Assembly: GCA_948470475.1 (NCBI GenBank)
Contig: OX419343.1
Span: 24,937,802 to 25,001,801 of the forward strand
Direction of reading: 5' to 3'
DNA: 64,000 nucleotides
Origin: Galaxea fascicularis
Lineage: Eukaryota > Cnidaria > Anthozoa > Scleractinia > Euphylliidae
Position numbers and translations under genes: made by a program. Below are positions 34,793-46,464 of this stretch, piece after piece. The notes beneath the pieces are model-generated. The model worked only from the letters and a program-made list of their open reading frames with translations. It made no database searches and was not told where the DNA came from. The stretch's first letter is position 1. Each line of letters starts with the position of its first letter.

Positions 34793-37700
34793 TCAATTTG
34801 AATGTATGAAGCCAAATTTATCACAGTTTAGTCCTATATGATGCTTCGGTGAACCATACTGGCTCGGAAGCGAAGGCAAAATGGCAAAATATGATATTCT
34901 AATGTCACACGACCGAATTTTGCAGCATTCAATTGGGATATCGTTCTTACCCACTTGACAACCTCCCTGAACCCTCTTGCAGCTGGCAGTGCCACGGTCG
35001 TTACACATGCATTCTACGCAGTCACTTCCAGATAACTTTCGCCACGTGTCACCAGGCTCAAGCTGTTGTCCGTTGTTATAGCAAGCTTTAGGGTCAGACC
35101 ACAGAAGCGGTTTTAATGTAAGAGACAAACCAAATGGCAGCTAGCTTTGCTATGTCTGCTATGGGTGATGTTCAATGTCCTATAACTAATGATCCAGAGT
35201 AAGGGTCGTTCTTTCACAGTGCCAGACTAGTGCCGATGCCGGACAACAATGTTTTCTTTCGTTACGGCAGACATGAATGGCGGATTTCTCAGTCAGCTTC
35301 ATTATGAAATGACCATTTTAGCCTACAATTGCTACCGATCAATTCCAGTGCTTTAAGGGAAAATTAAAATCGGAAATTAAACTTTTCTTACCACACACAG
35401 GACAACATTGACCTGGGATCTTGACAGATTTTTCACACGCTCCATTCTGGATATCACAGTCATAAATCTTGTGACATGTGTGCTTTCCAGCTTGGCATTT
35501 ACACTGTTGGCAATAAATGCTGCTCTTGTCAGGGGATTCCATCAACACTTCTGCGCTCTCGCCATGTTTGTATGCCAGTCCATGTATTTTGCAACTCGGA
35601 GCATGCTCTTCATTCGAATCAAATTCAACTGAGAGTAAAGATCAAAAGCTGACTAAGGGAATTTCGTTCAACAAATTTGGTAAACTAAAGAAAAAGATCA
35701 GCTAGGTATGGATGAGACTAAATTTTATTCAGTTCAACTATTTCATGCAGACTTTCAGTCCATCCAGCTGTCCGCCCGTCCGTCCGCGCCGTTTGTTCGT
35801 TCGTGCGTTCGTTCGTTCATCCACCTAACATCAGTTTTTACGGTAATATCGGTTGGTTTCATGGTTACCGTAATGTTATGTGAATGACGCATGTACATGT
35901 TATGGCACAATGTTACGTGCCATTTGAAATGTGTTGCCTCAATAAAACAATCAATCATTCATTTATTTACCCATGTAACGCCTCATGTGAGCTAAAAAGC
36001 TCAGTCAACAACAACAACAACAACAACAATTTATTTACCCCATAAACTTACTTACATGCAGATAAATTATTCAAATAGATAGATCGAGATAGATATAGGG
36101 GGTCTGGCTTCCTCAAATAACTAAAAAGTTAAAAGGGGCAGGCACGTGCTGACTTATTACGAAAACTGAATTGATTTAAAAATTAGGAACATACCACATT
36201 CAGGGCAGCACTGGTCAGGCTTCCTCCGGTAGCTGGTACAGTTTGAACTGTTTACAGAGCAGTGAAAGATATGATGGCATTCGTCCACTTTGCCATCGAT
36301 GCACTTGCACTGGTGGCAAGTCACTGTCTTTCCGTCGTCCGACATCTTCAACACTTCCATGCTTTCTCCACCGTTGTAGTTTCGTCCACTTGCTTTGCAG
36401 GATGGAGGAGAGGGCTTGGGTAGCACTAGATAAAACCAGGAAAATAAGGTTTATTAGGCATGCGTATTTACCAGGGAAGCAGGGTTGGTGCAGTGGCGAG
36501 AGCGCTCGTCTTCTACCACTGTGTCTCGGGTTCGGCGTGATAAGTGGGCTGAGTTTGTTGCTTTTCTACTTTGCTCCGAGATGTTTTTCTCCGGGCACTC
36601 CGGGTTTTCCCTCTCTCCAAAAACCAACATTTGATTTGATTGGTTTGAAATAGAGCTCAATTCCCAGAGGGTTAGCCTTGTACACCAACATGGCCGCCGT
36701 GACGTCATGACTGTGAAAACGACCTATTTAGTCCTGAATGGAATAAAAGCTACATCAGAATTAAAATAAAGGTAATTAAGCATTATGTTTCTTTAATTCT
36801 GTTCAGTCTCGATAATTAACCAACATAAATTCATGAGTAAGTGATACTCCATACCGCGGGCGCAAGCCGGACAACATTGCCCTGGAACCGTGATGAAGTG
36901 TTTGCATCCAGGTCTGTTCAAGTCGCAGTAATAAATCCTGTGACACTTCTGGATTTTTCCTGCTGTACACGTGCACTGATGACACTCTGATGTCACTTGC
37001 CGACCAAGGTCCCTTAGGACTTGCATGCTCTCTCCTTCTTTGTAAACTCGGTCCTTGATTTTGCAGACAGGCGCGTTGTCAGGAATATCTGTGAATAAGG
37101 ATAAATACGTTCGAAATCCTTTGGGTTGCCATGAGTGTGACACAACCGTCTTAAACGATTAGAAACACGATACAGTCAGTTTGTTATTAATCGTTTAGCA
37201 CTATTGCATATTCTGTAATTTTTTTCTTTTCCTTTCTCTCGGAAACCCTAGATCTATAATCCGATTTAAATTAAGTTATGTATTGTTGTATTGCATTGTA
37301 CGGCGTTCTAGCGTTTGCATCTGACTCCTCAAGCATTGTCTCTTGAACGCAATTTTTAAAAGCCGCACGGATTAGAATCTATAACAAAGCATTCATAGTT
37401 TCCTACGAGATAATGAACAAGACCAGAGCATTCCACTTTGTTTACTTCAGTTTTTTTGCTCTGTTTCGTTTTAGTTCACTGCCACTGCTCAGATACTATT
37501 TCATTAGCGTTACAACCATCACTGTGCCTGTGAAAATAAAGTCGAGTAAGCTACGATGATACCGGCACCTTTCTCACAACTCGGGCAACATTGACCAGGT
37601 TTCTTTGAGTAGCTGTTGCAACTGGAATCATTCAGAACACAGTCATAGATGTGGTGGCAATCTATCAGCTCTCCATCCTTGCACGTGCACTGTTCACAGT

Positions 37701-40528
37701 AACCACTGGCTAAGTCTCCTTTATACACCTCCATGCTGTCATCATTTATGTAGGTTTGACCTTCAAAGTCACAAACGGAATTTGGGGCCTTTACTGGGAC
37801 TGGATTCGCTATGAAATAAATGTGTATAAGTCTATTAGAGAGTAGTAATTACCTTCGGCATGAATAATACAACCCCCTTCCCTTTTAAGTGAGATTCATT
37901 CCATAGGTGACCTGTTACCTGCCTTCTTCGCGCCTCGAGCCGCATAAGGCAATTTGATTCCATAAGACAATAGGATTAATCAGCTGAGGTTTGTATAACT
38001 TTGAACCTCAGCTGTTGGTATTTTACGTGCAAGTTACAGGGATAGGGATGGAAATGAAGATGAAAATAAAGACGAAAATTGCAATATTGATCAACAACAG
38101 TGATTATGACAACGACAATGACAAGGATACCAATGACTGCAGTGACTGGTGATAAGGGTTCTGATAAAGATAAAGAGAGATAATGAGATAATGATAATGG
38201 TAATAGCAAATGGAAATGGCAATGACAGTGACAGTCACAATGGCAAAGACGAGGGCAATGACTGATGATAATGGCGGTGAATGGCAATAGCAATAACAGT
38301 GACAGTGGCAATGGTAACAGTAGTAACGATTGCAATCAAAATGGCAATGACATTGGCAGTAACAATGAGAGTGACAGTGGCAATGGTAATGGTAGTGACA
38401 ATTGCAATGACAATGACAATGGCAGTCACAATGGCGGTGACAGTGTCAGTGGCAATGAGATTGACAATATCATGATAACGATAATAGCTAAAGTTTTAAG
38501 ACTGTTGAAAACAGGTCAGGTGAAATGGTGTTCTAAAGATCAAATTTTAGGGAAGCAAAGTTCAGCCCTACCTGGGATCGGGATGCGATAAATAAAGTTA
38601 ACATTTTGTTTTCCGACTCCATGGATGCAGCCGTCTGGGCTTTTGCCATGCTTGTTATAGCCTTGAGTACTTTCGCCCGACCAACACTCGCCATAAAACT
38701 GGACTCCAAACATAGTGTAACCTTGAATGAAGGCTTCTTGGGCGCATTTTTGAATAACTGAGCTCATATCAGGCCAATGTTTCCAAAGGTCTATGCTTCC
38801 TCTAAAGTTTTTTACCAAACGACTAAGCGCTCTGTCTCTGCGCTTATCCCGATAACAACCAACTGGCTCGTAGTCAATTTCAACTGAAAGACAAAAGAAC
38901 AGCTTGGGTATGGTTTTTTTTCTTTGCTTCGCTTACAGTTTTCCCAATCAGTTCCTACTATAGTCTTACTTCATGTACGCCGCCATCCAAAATGCCCAAA
39001 ATGTGAAGCATTGGTAGTCACATACTGCGGTAGGTGGTTGCTTAAAAAAATCAGACCGCATTGAGAATCACTAGCATGTAGCTATAACAGAGGTGTTTCG
39101 TCCATGTCCTTATTTCAAGAGACATCAAGACATCGGCATCTAAGCTAATATAAAAGACCTTGGGGCCTTGTGTTCACCTCAAACTGACTGCATGACTTGA
39201 TTGTGTGATCGGCTCAATTGTTTCAACTTACTTGTACATGTAGTTTTAGAAAGCGCGGTGATAAAAATGCACTACAATTTTAAGACAATTTAGGTCGTCT
39301 GTCAAAAAGGCATGCGCGTTTTCTCAAGAGAAATTAAGCTACTTTTTCTACCAATAAAAGCGTTAAATCGACATTACAAACGAGTGTGTTGCTCACGGTT
39401 CTGTTATCTCTGGTTATGGCTTTTCCGTCTGAAGCGCGGCCGAGAGAGCGAAAATGAGACAGCTAACAAATTTTTGCCCGTGGAAAGCTAAGAATTGTCA
39501 GTTCAAGAGGTGGTCACCTAAGAAAGGTTTCAATTCAGGTGATTTGACTGGTATAGTTTTCGCATTTGAAGGCATGGATCTCTCCATATTCAGTCTCTTT
39601 ATCTGGTCATGTTACTCCGGCGCGCGCACTTGGTGCCGGCATGTGTAGATGCCCGTCTATATCCGTGGTATAGTGTATGATACAGTGAAAGCTTTTCAGA
39701 AGAATACCATTGACAGTCATAAAAGCAGCATCCAGCAACGTCATGATACACAAACACTAAATATTATAAATTTGCATATGTTTCCTTACCGGCAACGTCT
39801 CGGACAGCGATGGTCTTCGACTCCTCAGCTTCCTGCGTGCAATAAATGATAATTATTATATATGTGTGTTACACCTAGCTGCTGATCAGCATGTTGTCTT
39901 ATTTTCCTGTCCTCTGACTGTGCAGATGATTGCTAGCTGACTCGCCTACGGATACAATGGCACATGCCTTTCAGCGACCATCGTAAAGAAGTGTTACTTC
40001 AAGTTTTAGACCTGACAATACTCACTTTGCATTTTTATACTAATTTTCGCTGAGCGAACATAAATGTGTTCTGCCACAATTTAATCGCAATTTTTACTCT
40101 TACGGTAACCAATACGGCAGACTCGTGAAAAAGTTTATTTAATCTAATTTTCTACCTGTGTGATTGACCCCATGGGCGCTCTCGATCTGGAACATCTGTA
40201 ACTGTTTTTGAAAGGATATGAACTGATGTACCGACTGAAATTTAGTTGCATTTTTTAAAGCAATTTTACATGATACTAACGCAATTAGCCCGTTCGTTTT
40301 TCAAAATTGATGCATCAATTTGTAGACTGATCAGACGTCAGTTTGCAGACCAAGAAATAATCATATATAACAGGGAATTCGCTGAATACAGACAAACCGC
40401 ATCGATCCGATCGTCGTGAATTTTACTCGACGCTCGTACATTACCTTCGTTGCGTGGTTTACCCCATCGACCACAAACAATACACTGCAAATCACCACAA
40501 AAGCGTTAAGTAGTGTCCGCAAGTCCAT
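34793..40528 (-). CDS. Secreted WSC-like plus multi-VWC protein (VWC gene B)
   Basis: Eight exons on -: 40528-40445, 39832-39790, 38883-38572, 37808-37569, 37088-36855, 36425-36195, 35628-35392 and 35085-34793. They join in frame to 557 aa. The signal peptide is about 1-24 and residues 29-42 are a linker. Residues 43-146 form a WSC-like module beginning GCYRD, with FGVQFYGECWSG and a closing GVGKQNVNFIYR. VWC modules follow at 147-226, 227-304, 305-381 and 382-460, each closing with QCCP-x-C. A divergent fifth (461-557) closes ECCKIRSC and runs into a hydrophobic tail. All middle exons are phase 1-1, a layout that favours domain duplication and shuffling. WSC domains often bind carbohydrate and VWC modules bind growth factors (known); the role here is inferred. 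A consensus donor inside the last exon (34950) could give an alternative end. Confidence 0.82.
35760..35830. repeat. CGTCCGTC/GTTCGTTC simple repeat in an intron
   Basis: Short tandem tetranucleotide-like units (GTCC then GTTC). A (CAA)n run follows at about 36009-36030, in the same intron. Confidence 0.7.
36477..36660 (+). mobile_element. tRNA-derived SINE (copy 2), in an intron of VWC gene B
   Basis: Starts GTTGGTGCAGTGGCGAGAGC, with a degraded B box (GGGTTCGGC). The family body is TTTTTCTCCGGGCACTCCGG and the tail CCAAAAACCAACATTTGATT. The tail is shared with 54560-54675 and the body with 9200-9385. Confidence 0.75.
38085..38480. repeat. Degenerate (GACAATGGCAGT)-type minisatellite in an intron of VWC gene B
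   Basis: About 400 bp of purine-rich, imperfect 6-base steps (AATGGC, AGTGAC, AATGAC, GATAAT). The repeat produces long spurious ORFs on both strands. It lies between the WSC-like exon and the first VWC exon. Confidence 0.8.
38572..38883 (-). other. WSC-like domain exon of VWC gene B
   Basis: A single 104-codon phase 1-1 exon. Order of features: GCYRD, a basic stretch, Ile-Asp-Leu-Trp, CAQEA, FGVQFYGECWSG, YNKHGKSPDGC, then the GVGK block. The Cys-Tyr start and Gly-Glu-Cys-Trp core resemble WSC domains. The spacing is not the textbook one, so I call it WSC-like. Confidence 0.6.
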
Positions 40529-42270
40529 TTCCTAGTGAAAAAGGCAAAAAACAATGAACGTGCTACGTAGCCGAGCTTAAACCGGAGACTAATTAAATTT
40601 TTTTACATTTTTGTTGTGCCGAGGACAGCCAAGAAACTCAGTACCCGGAATGTAATTCACCCGTGCAGAAGGGTTAAGCACCATAGTAGCGGATGGCTAA
40701 CTCAAACCCTCAGTCTCCTTAAATCATAAGATTGTATTGATTCCGTTCGAGTCTGTTTTTATTTAGTCTCTCTTTTCCGAAATGCTCCCATTAAACGCGC
40801 TCGAAAGTGCGCCGGAAAACTGTTTCCGTTTATTTTAATGCAAATAAAGCTATATTAACACACACAACTCGTACATCTGAAATCATCTATCCCGTAAGAA
40901 GTTGAAATACTATCCATAAGACAATTTAATTAAAAACGGTCTAGTCCGTCTCCCAACTCTTTAGTTTGCAGTCATATATAAAGTATTTTTGCGCCAATAT
41001 GGTGAGTAGAGCATCCACTAGAAAGCACTAAAATATTAAACAATCGCCTCTTTAAAGTTGATGCTCGTTAAGTTTCTTTTGAATTTTACAACGTACAGTC
41101 TCCCAGATGTGATAGTGCTTACTATACAAAATGAACGTGGTTTTCAGTTTCATGATAGCCAACAAGATTTCAGTACGAAAACAGACGGATCTCGTTCATC
41201 AAGTAAGGTGTGTAATGAAGAATAACAATTTTCAGACAAAGACACCTACAAAGAAAGCTTAGGCCACAAACCCCATACTGTCCCGCCAATGTGTGGGGAA
41301 GGTGTTCGTTCGTCTCTCTGTTTCTCTTTTCAGCTCTGTTTAGTTATGTTATATATTTAGTTCTCGTGTTTTGTGATTCAGATTCAAGTCAATGCGGGTA
41401 TTACAATCGTATGCACTTGATTTCTTTGAGCTGTTAAAAAGGGTCTCGTATTAATAACTTTGTCAAGCGTTCCACGTACAGTCTTATAATTTTTAGAAAA
41501 TTAGTATTTCGCACGCACTATTCAGTTGTGCTCAATTTTCTTTTCCAGTTCAACCAACACTACTTTTCATACACTGTCAGTAATGATGAGACCGCTATTC
41601 CCTTTTAATGTTTTTCAAAATAGAATCAAATAAAAAAGAAACCATAAAGAAACGTTTGCTTCTGAGAAACATGCACAATGACAATTAACGACTCCTTTTC
41701 CGATATTATAACAGTTTTCCTTTGAACTTGCTATTCTCAGAAACGATTTCATGTTAATTACACGTTTTAAAGTGTCTTTAGCTGGGCAATAATTTTTTTT
41801 ATGTATATCATTTAGAAATTAGTAAAGAAAATCGGGGTTTACTGTCTCACATGGCGCTTACTTAACTGATCTTTTCATGTATCGATCGAGAGGCATCCTT
41901 ATATATGCCAATTTTCCTCTCTAATAAGGCCTGAAATGTTATTTGGAACTTACCAGAATTCAAACTTAAATTTCCCACGGTTGTTGGCGAAATCTCGTCA
42001 GTCTTGAAAGTGCACTTAAGGTTGTTCAATTCAGAGCACAGAGATCAATGTGAATTGATTTAAAGCGCCAGTCTTAACATTGCTTAGCCTTGCTGTCAGT
42101 CGTGATCAAACCTGAACATCGAGTCATTTTTCTGCCACACGTAACAGCAGCCTTCCCCTCGAATGCAAATATTAAAACAGTTGCCGAGGAAAACAAATAT
42201 CTTAAAACAACATGCTTAATTCGTTGCATATAAGATGAAACTGTGCAAACAGTCATTACCAATTCTCAGT
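40529..42270. other. Intergenic stretch upstream of VWC gene B
   Basis: AT-rich sequence. No gene, no strong repeat and no recognised promoter. Confidence 0.45.
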
Positions 42271-42273
42271 TTG

Positions 42274-42519
42274 CTATATTTCTTCAAAACTTGTTGCCTT
42301 AAAACTAGGATCTGGATTTCTTTCCGGTTTAATATTCTTATCATTTAACTTTCTTACCATAGAATAGCGATATATGTAGAAAACTGATGGAACACAATAA
42401 ATATTATTCGGAATACTGTAGCAAAATTCAATTGCCCTGATTAAAAATAGGTAATCATTGTTTATTTTATAAGGTAAGTAACAAAAGCAAACAATTAAAA
42501 AGAAGATGAAATAAGTTTT
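42274..42519 (-). pseudogene. Possible remnant of the last two helices of a GPCR
   Basis: The 82-residue track frame begins at a non-ATG codon with a stop just upstream. It reads FFLIVCFCYLPY, a 30-residue spacer, then SIPNNIYCVPSVFYIYRYSMVRKL. The Cys-x-Leu-Pro near the end of one hydrophobic stretch and the Asn/Pro/Tyr followed by Arg-x-x-x-x-Arg resemble TM6-TM7 of rhodopsin-type receptors. The NPxxY motif itself is not intact, and no other helices are seen nearby. Weak call; a chance hydrophobic ORF is possible. Confidence 0.2.
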
Positions 42520-43301
42520 CAAATGCTAACTGCCTGCCAGAATATCAACATTACTGCTAGGTTTTGGTTAGCTCGAGATTTTTAAATAACATTTCGGCTG
42601 AATTTTTTTTTCTAAGGGAACCTGGATATTACCAATTAAAAGGACGCATTAAAGTAGTAATACTTGGGGTATCGGAAGTAAATAACAGGAACACAAGCTC
42701 GGAAATTAGCTTACTATTTGACATGAAAATCACATTCAAGCGGAAACAAGATTTGGTGAAATGTAAGAGGAAAAAGTTTCTTGCTGGCAGGTGGAATATA
42801 AAACTTGCCCCTTAAAATTTTCAAGCCGCTTCAAACATCTCGTTTTCGCAAAGGAGAACCTTACTTGAAAACTGTTAAGGTTTTAATGGATGCTTTCAAA
42901 AAAAAAAAGGGATGACGGGAATGCTGCTCTTGAAAAGGTTCGAGAACACCAACAGTGAAACCTTGTTCACTTATTTACAAAGGAAACACAAATTCGTCTC
43001 GGAATTTTCCTTTTTTTTTGTTACGAGTGGCTTTCCAAGTTTTGAACGCTTTAAGAAAGATTTGCGTTGAAATGCTTAAAGTTTTACCATTTTCTGATCA
43101 TCCAATATCAGTTAAACGTTACACCTAGTACGTTTCGTGGGTTTGATAACACTGGCCAAAAAAATTATGCGTTTTGGGTACGTCAAAAATGGTAGAAGAA
43201 TTTTTGAGCGAGGAATCAGAATGCTTCAGGTTTGTCGCCAAGCTACACTCCTGCAGCCTGAAGAATCCCACAGGGCGAGAACAGCGTGACATGTATTCTC
43301 C

Positions 43302-43544
43302 GACCAAAATTATCCCAACCGATTAGTGTTTAATCTGTTTTCGGCCATTTGTTCGGTCAAGTAAACGGCCCTCATCATGTTGGAATACAGTTAAGCAAAG
43401 CGTTCCCGTTGCCATCGCTTTTCTTTTATTTCCCCATTTCCCACGCTTTCCTTCAATGTATCCCAACATCTTGAGGGCCGTGTACTTGATCGAACAAATG
43501 GCCGAAAACAGATAAAACACTAATCGGTTGGGATAATTTTGGTC
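43302..43544. mobile_element. Foldback element, GACCAAAATTATCCCAACC termini
   Basis: The left arm (GACCAAAATTATCCCAACCG, then ATTAGTGTTTAATCTGTTTTCGGCCATTTG and onward) is mirrored from 43544 backwards (GGTTGGGATAATTTTGGTC). Arms are about 95 bases, with a 50-base core. Confidence 0.85.
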
Positions 43545-43740
43545 TATCCGCTTTTATTATATAGAGGAGAGTGTTTTACTGGAAACTAAACCACTCGTAG
43601 ATTCCATACGCCACTTCATCCGGGACCCGAGTGGCGTATTTTCCGTATGTCACCTTTGTGAGTGTCGTATCCTTCAATGACGTCACCATTTCCACCTTTT
43701 GCTTTTGTTGAATTTGTTGTCTCCATATAATAAAAAGAAC

Positions 43741-43877
43741 ATTACACGTTGGCTCGAAGATATGAAATTTATGTTTGAGTGGCAAGAACAATATCTCACG
43801 AGTGAGCGAAGCGAACGAGTGAGATATTGTTCTTGCCACGAGAACATAAAATTCATATCTTCGAGCCACCGTGTAAT
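43741..43877. mobile_element. Foldback element, ATTACACG(T/G)TGGCTCGAAG termini
   Basis: Arms of about 55 bases including TCGAAGATATGAA and TGGCAAGAACAATATCTCAC. They are separated by the loop GAGTGAGCGAAGCGAACGA, which is itself partly palindromic. Confidence 0.85.
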
Positions 43878-44594
43878 ATCCTCTATACATCCGTCGAAGA
43901 ACCTTCTGTTAAACTGCCCACGATAATCGATGTCCGCTACCAGTGGATGGATGTTTTTTCACCCGTGCGACCTCTGAGTGGGAGTTAACCTGCGCTAATC
44001 CCAATAAAAAGTTACCAGAAAAATGTTCAAATCCTGTGGTTCGCTATTTTAAATGCGAACCAAGGGCTTGTTCACCGCTGAATAAACAGCTTCAGCGGTA
44101 GTGGAATTAAGTAGCAAAGTTTCTTATCCGAAGGTGAAGGGTTAGTCTGCCGACAATCAGTACCGTCCAACAGCGATTAATTGCACCGGATTTGCACAAG
44201 ATGGGGTGAATGACGTGGTGCTATACATAGCAGTCTAGTAGAAGCCTTTGGTTTCTGAAAGTGTGTGCTAGCGAGTGATACTTTTCAAAAATATTCAAGC
44301 CATCACAGAGATTCAAAATTTGCTTGTTTTTTTGCCTCAAATTCAGTATCAACAGTAAAAGCACTGTCGCTTTTGTTGACGCTCGCTCATGATACTGCAG
44401 TGTTTTGCGCAAGCTTGAAGAAACGGGCGACTTCGAAAAGATACGTTTTGGTTTACGATTATGACTTCAGTCATTTTCTTTCAAACAATACAAATGACCG
44501 GGAGAAGACAAGACGTCAAACGTGGCCCTGAACCCCAAGCATGCGCAGTACATTCGGCAGTCCAATGTTTTCGGGCTAATGGATTAGAGACAGT

Positions 44595-44612
44595 GGGGGG
44601 GGGGGGGGGGGG
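44595..44612. repeat. G homopolymer (18 bases)
   Basis: An uninterrupted G run. A comparable C run is at about 51257-51271. Confidence 0.9.
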
Positions 44613-44893
44613 TTCTTAAACGAAATCCAAACGATGCAAAGCAATCATGGAGGCACAGTCAGCGGATTCGTGTACTGCGCACGAGCGGAGTTTGTCATCC
44701 TGAAGTGTAAACAAAACAAGAAACATGGCGGCCGATGCCAGTGCGACATGCAGTGGCTTCTTTTTAGTTTGTTCAACAATTTTTTTTAATTTCGAAGCCC
44801 TTCAATTTGGAAAATTGACTTCTTTGCGGACGCCGTTTTTAACGCACAGTAGTTTCTCCGTGATTATCCCTGTCCAAGCTGGACATACGCAGT

Positions 44894-45493
44894 TCACGAG
44901 ATAGCTGGCAGGTATAATGCTTCAATCACACCAAGATGACAGATAGGCTGGGTGAAATACTTGTTCCGGAATTTGATATAATAATCAGTTCCAGGAGACA
45001 CTGCACATTCCCACCTGAAAGAATCGCAGCCGACGTTGACTGGAATACAGTACAGATTCAAAAATGGAAAGTAGCACTTTTGAGACCCGGGTTTGGTGGG
45101 GAAGGGTCGAATGAAATAACCTTTTTTTTCAAATCTTCTTTTCTTCAGATCTCCCCAAGGTAAAACATCGCGCTGATATACAGGAAAGTTTGCAAAAGCA
45201 GTTTTTCGTGTTTCGGAGAGACGAACACGTTCCCAGTACATATTGCGTTGAATGAAATTGAACGTCGTCGGTTGAAGAGGCGATGTTTGTCGTGATGTTT
45301 TGAAGCTATCGAACCCGCATTTTATTGGCAACAGAGAGTGGTCCTTTGGAGAATAAATTATACTGATTATCGTCTGAATCCTAAAACTCCGATATCCGAC
45401 AGTACATCGGAAACAACTTGACATGTTTGGGTTTCTGTGAATAAACTGATTATCGAGCAAACTAACTATGCGGACTTCGCGCTCAACTCGTAC
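44894..45493 (-). CDS. Unassigned 200-codon ORF next to a MITE
   Basis: One of the longest repeat-free open frames in the intergenic region. It is open on - from an acceptor-like ATAG at about 45494 to TAG/TAA at 44894. The peptide has several Cys residues and mixed hydrophobic/basic composition, with a stretch CAVSPGTDYYIKFRN that looks like a beta-strand. There is no signal peptide and no domain I can name. The frame begins exactly where the element at 45500-46138 ends. An ATG-started ORF (46464 to about 46139) lies on the other side in the same orientation, so one ancestral gene may have been interrupted. It could equally be chance. Confidence 0.25.
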   Translation of the reverse strand, partial: VRVEREVRIVSLLDNQFIHRNPNMSSCFRCTVGYRSFRIQTIISIIYSPKDHSLLPIKCGFDSFKTSRQTSPLQPTTFNFIQRNMYWERVRLSETRKTAFANFPVYQRDVLPWGDLKKRRFEKKGYFIRPFPTKPGSQKCYFPFLNLYCIPVNVGCDSFRWECAVSPGTDYYIKFRNKYFTQPICHLGVIEALYLPAIS

Positions 45494-45499
45494 CTATGA

Positions 45500-46138
45500 T
45501 GCACCTATCATGTAAACCCCCCCCCCGAGGGGGTGCAGGCAAGGGGTGCTCTTGGTCAAATCCCCAGGGATTTGATCAAGGACCAAAAAATCTGGTCAAT
45601 TTCCCAAGGGTGGGGCAGCATACGTTTAACAAATGTAGTTAAAATTCCCTCTTAAACTCTTCTACTGATATATCTTTTCAAAAGCATAAATTAAAATCAG
45701 AATAAAATATGTGCCACTGCTACAGAACACTTCAATGCATGCATGAGACTTCACTTGCGCTACTATTGAGTTACATCATTCTAGTTCAGTATGAAAAGCA
45801 ACTTCTACCACGGCTACACACATCAAAGTAGGAACGTTCTAAAAACAGCATTTTTTAATAGACTAACTATATAGATGGCCTATCAAGTAGCAGATAAATA
45901 TCGATTAAAAAAACTCACCTTCTACGAAACCCACGCCGATTCTAAAGCCAAGAAAGACGATGCCAGGTAACCACGCTTTATCTTAGCCCCAGTCTCTCTG
46001 CCGAACAAATCAAATGTCTAGACCCCTGAGCAAAAGTAATCGATCAAACCTCCCACTGAGGAGATGGATTTCGCCGTCAACTCCCCACCCCTTGCCCGCA
46101 CTCCCCCTCCCCCCCAGGGGTTTACATTGATAGGTGCA
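45500..46138. mobile_element. Element with TGCACCTATCA terminal inverted repeats (copy 2, long)
   Basis: The left TGCACCTATCATGTAAACCCC and following GGGTGCAGGCAAGGGGTG are mirrored by CACCCCTTGCCCGCAC and GGGGTTTACATTGATAGGTGCA at the right. It is 639 bp with no transposase ORF. The ends match those of 7914-8180. Confidence 0.75.
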
Positions 46139-46464
46139 TAATTTGTTCGAGTTGTGAGTTGTACCTCGACGGGAAGCTTCAGAGCCATTAGGGAACGAGT
46201 CAGCTCTGACCGTTTTCTCAACTTCACTTCACGATAATAAATAGCACAGAGCGCCCGTTCAAAATACGCCGCTGACCAAGATGATCGTTTTGGAAGTTGT
46301 GACAACATCATTTCTCGGTCCCAGGCCTTTATTTTATCCCCCCCCCCTCTTCCTGGATTAGAGAGAACTTTCCAGAGTCGTTTGTTTCCCGACCACTGGA
46401 CAAGGGGAACGAAGACTCTTGATACAAGATCGCTTTTGAGCACTGTCTGACGGTGGGAAGACAT
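46139..46464 (-). CDS. Unassigned ORF with ATG start, truncated by the MITE
   Basis: From an ATG at 46464 the frame reads about 108 codons before entering the inverted repeat of the neighbouring element; the stop is inside the element at 46018. The composition is basic and Leu/Arg-rich with no recognisable motif. See the adjacent ORF at 44894-45493. Function unknown; a chance ORF is likely. Confidence 0.2.

Noticed and set aside
38265..38480. CRISPR-like array of repeats
   Set aside because: The units are 6-12 bases, imperfect and without unique spacers; the window is eukaryotic.
38235..38591. Long low-complexity ORFs (Asn/Ser/Gly- or Ile/Val/Thr-rich)
   Set aside because: Produced by the intronic minisatellite on both strands.
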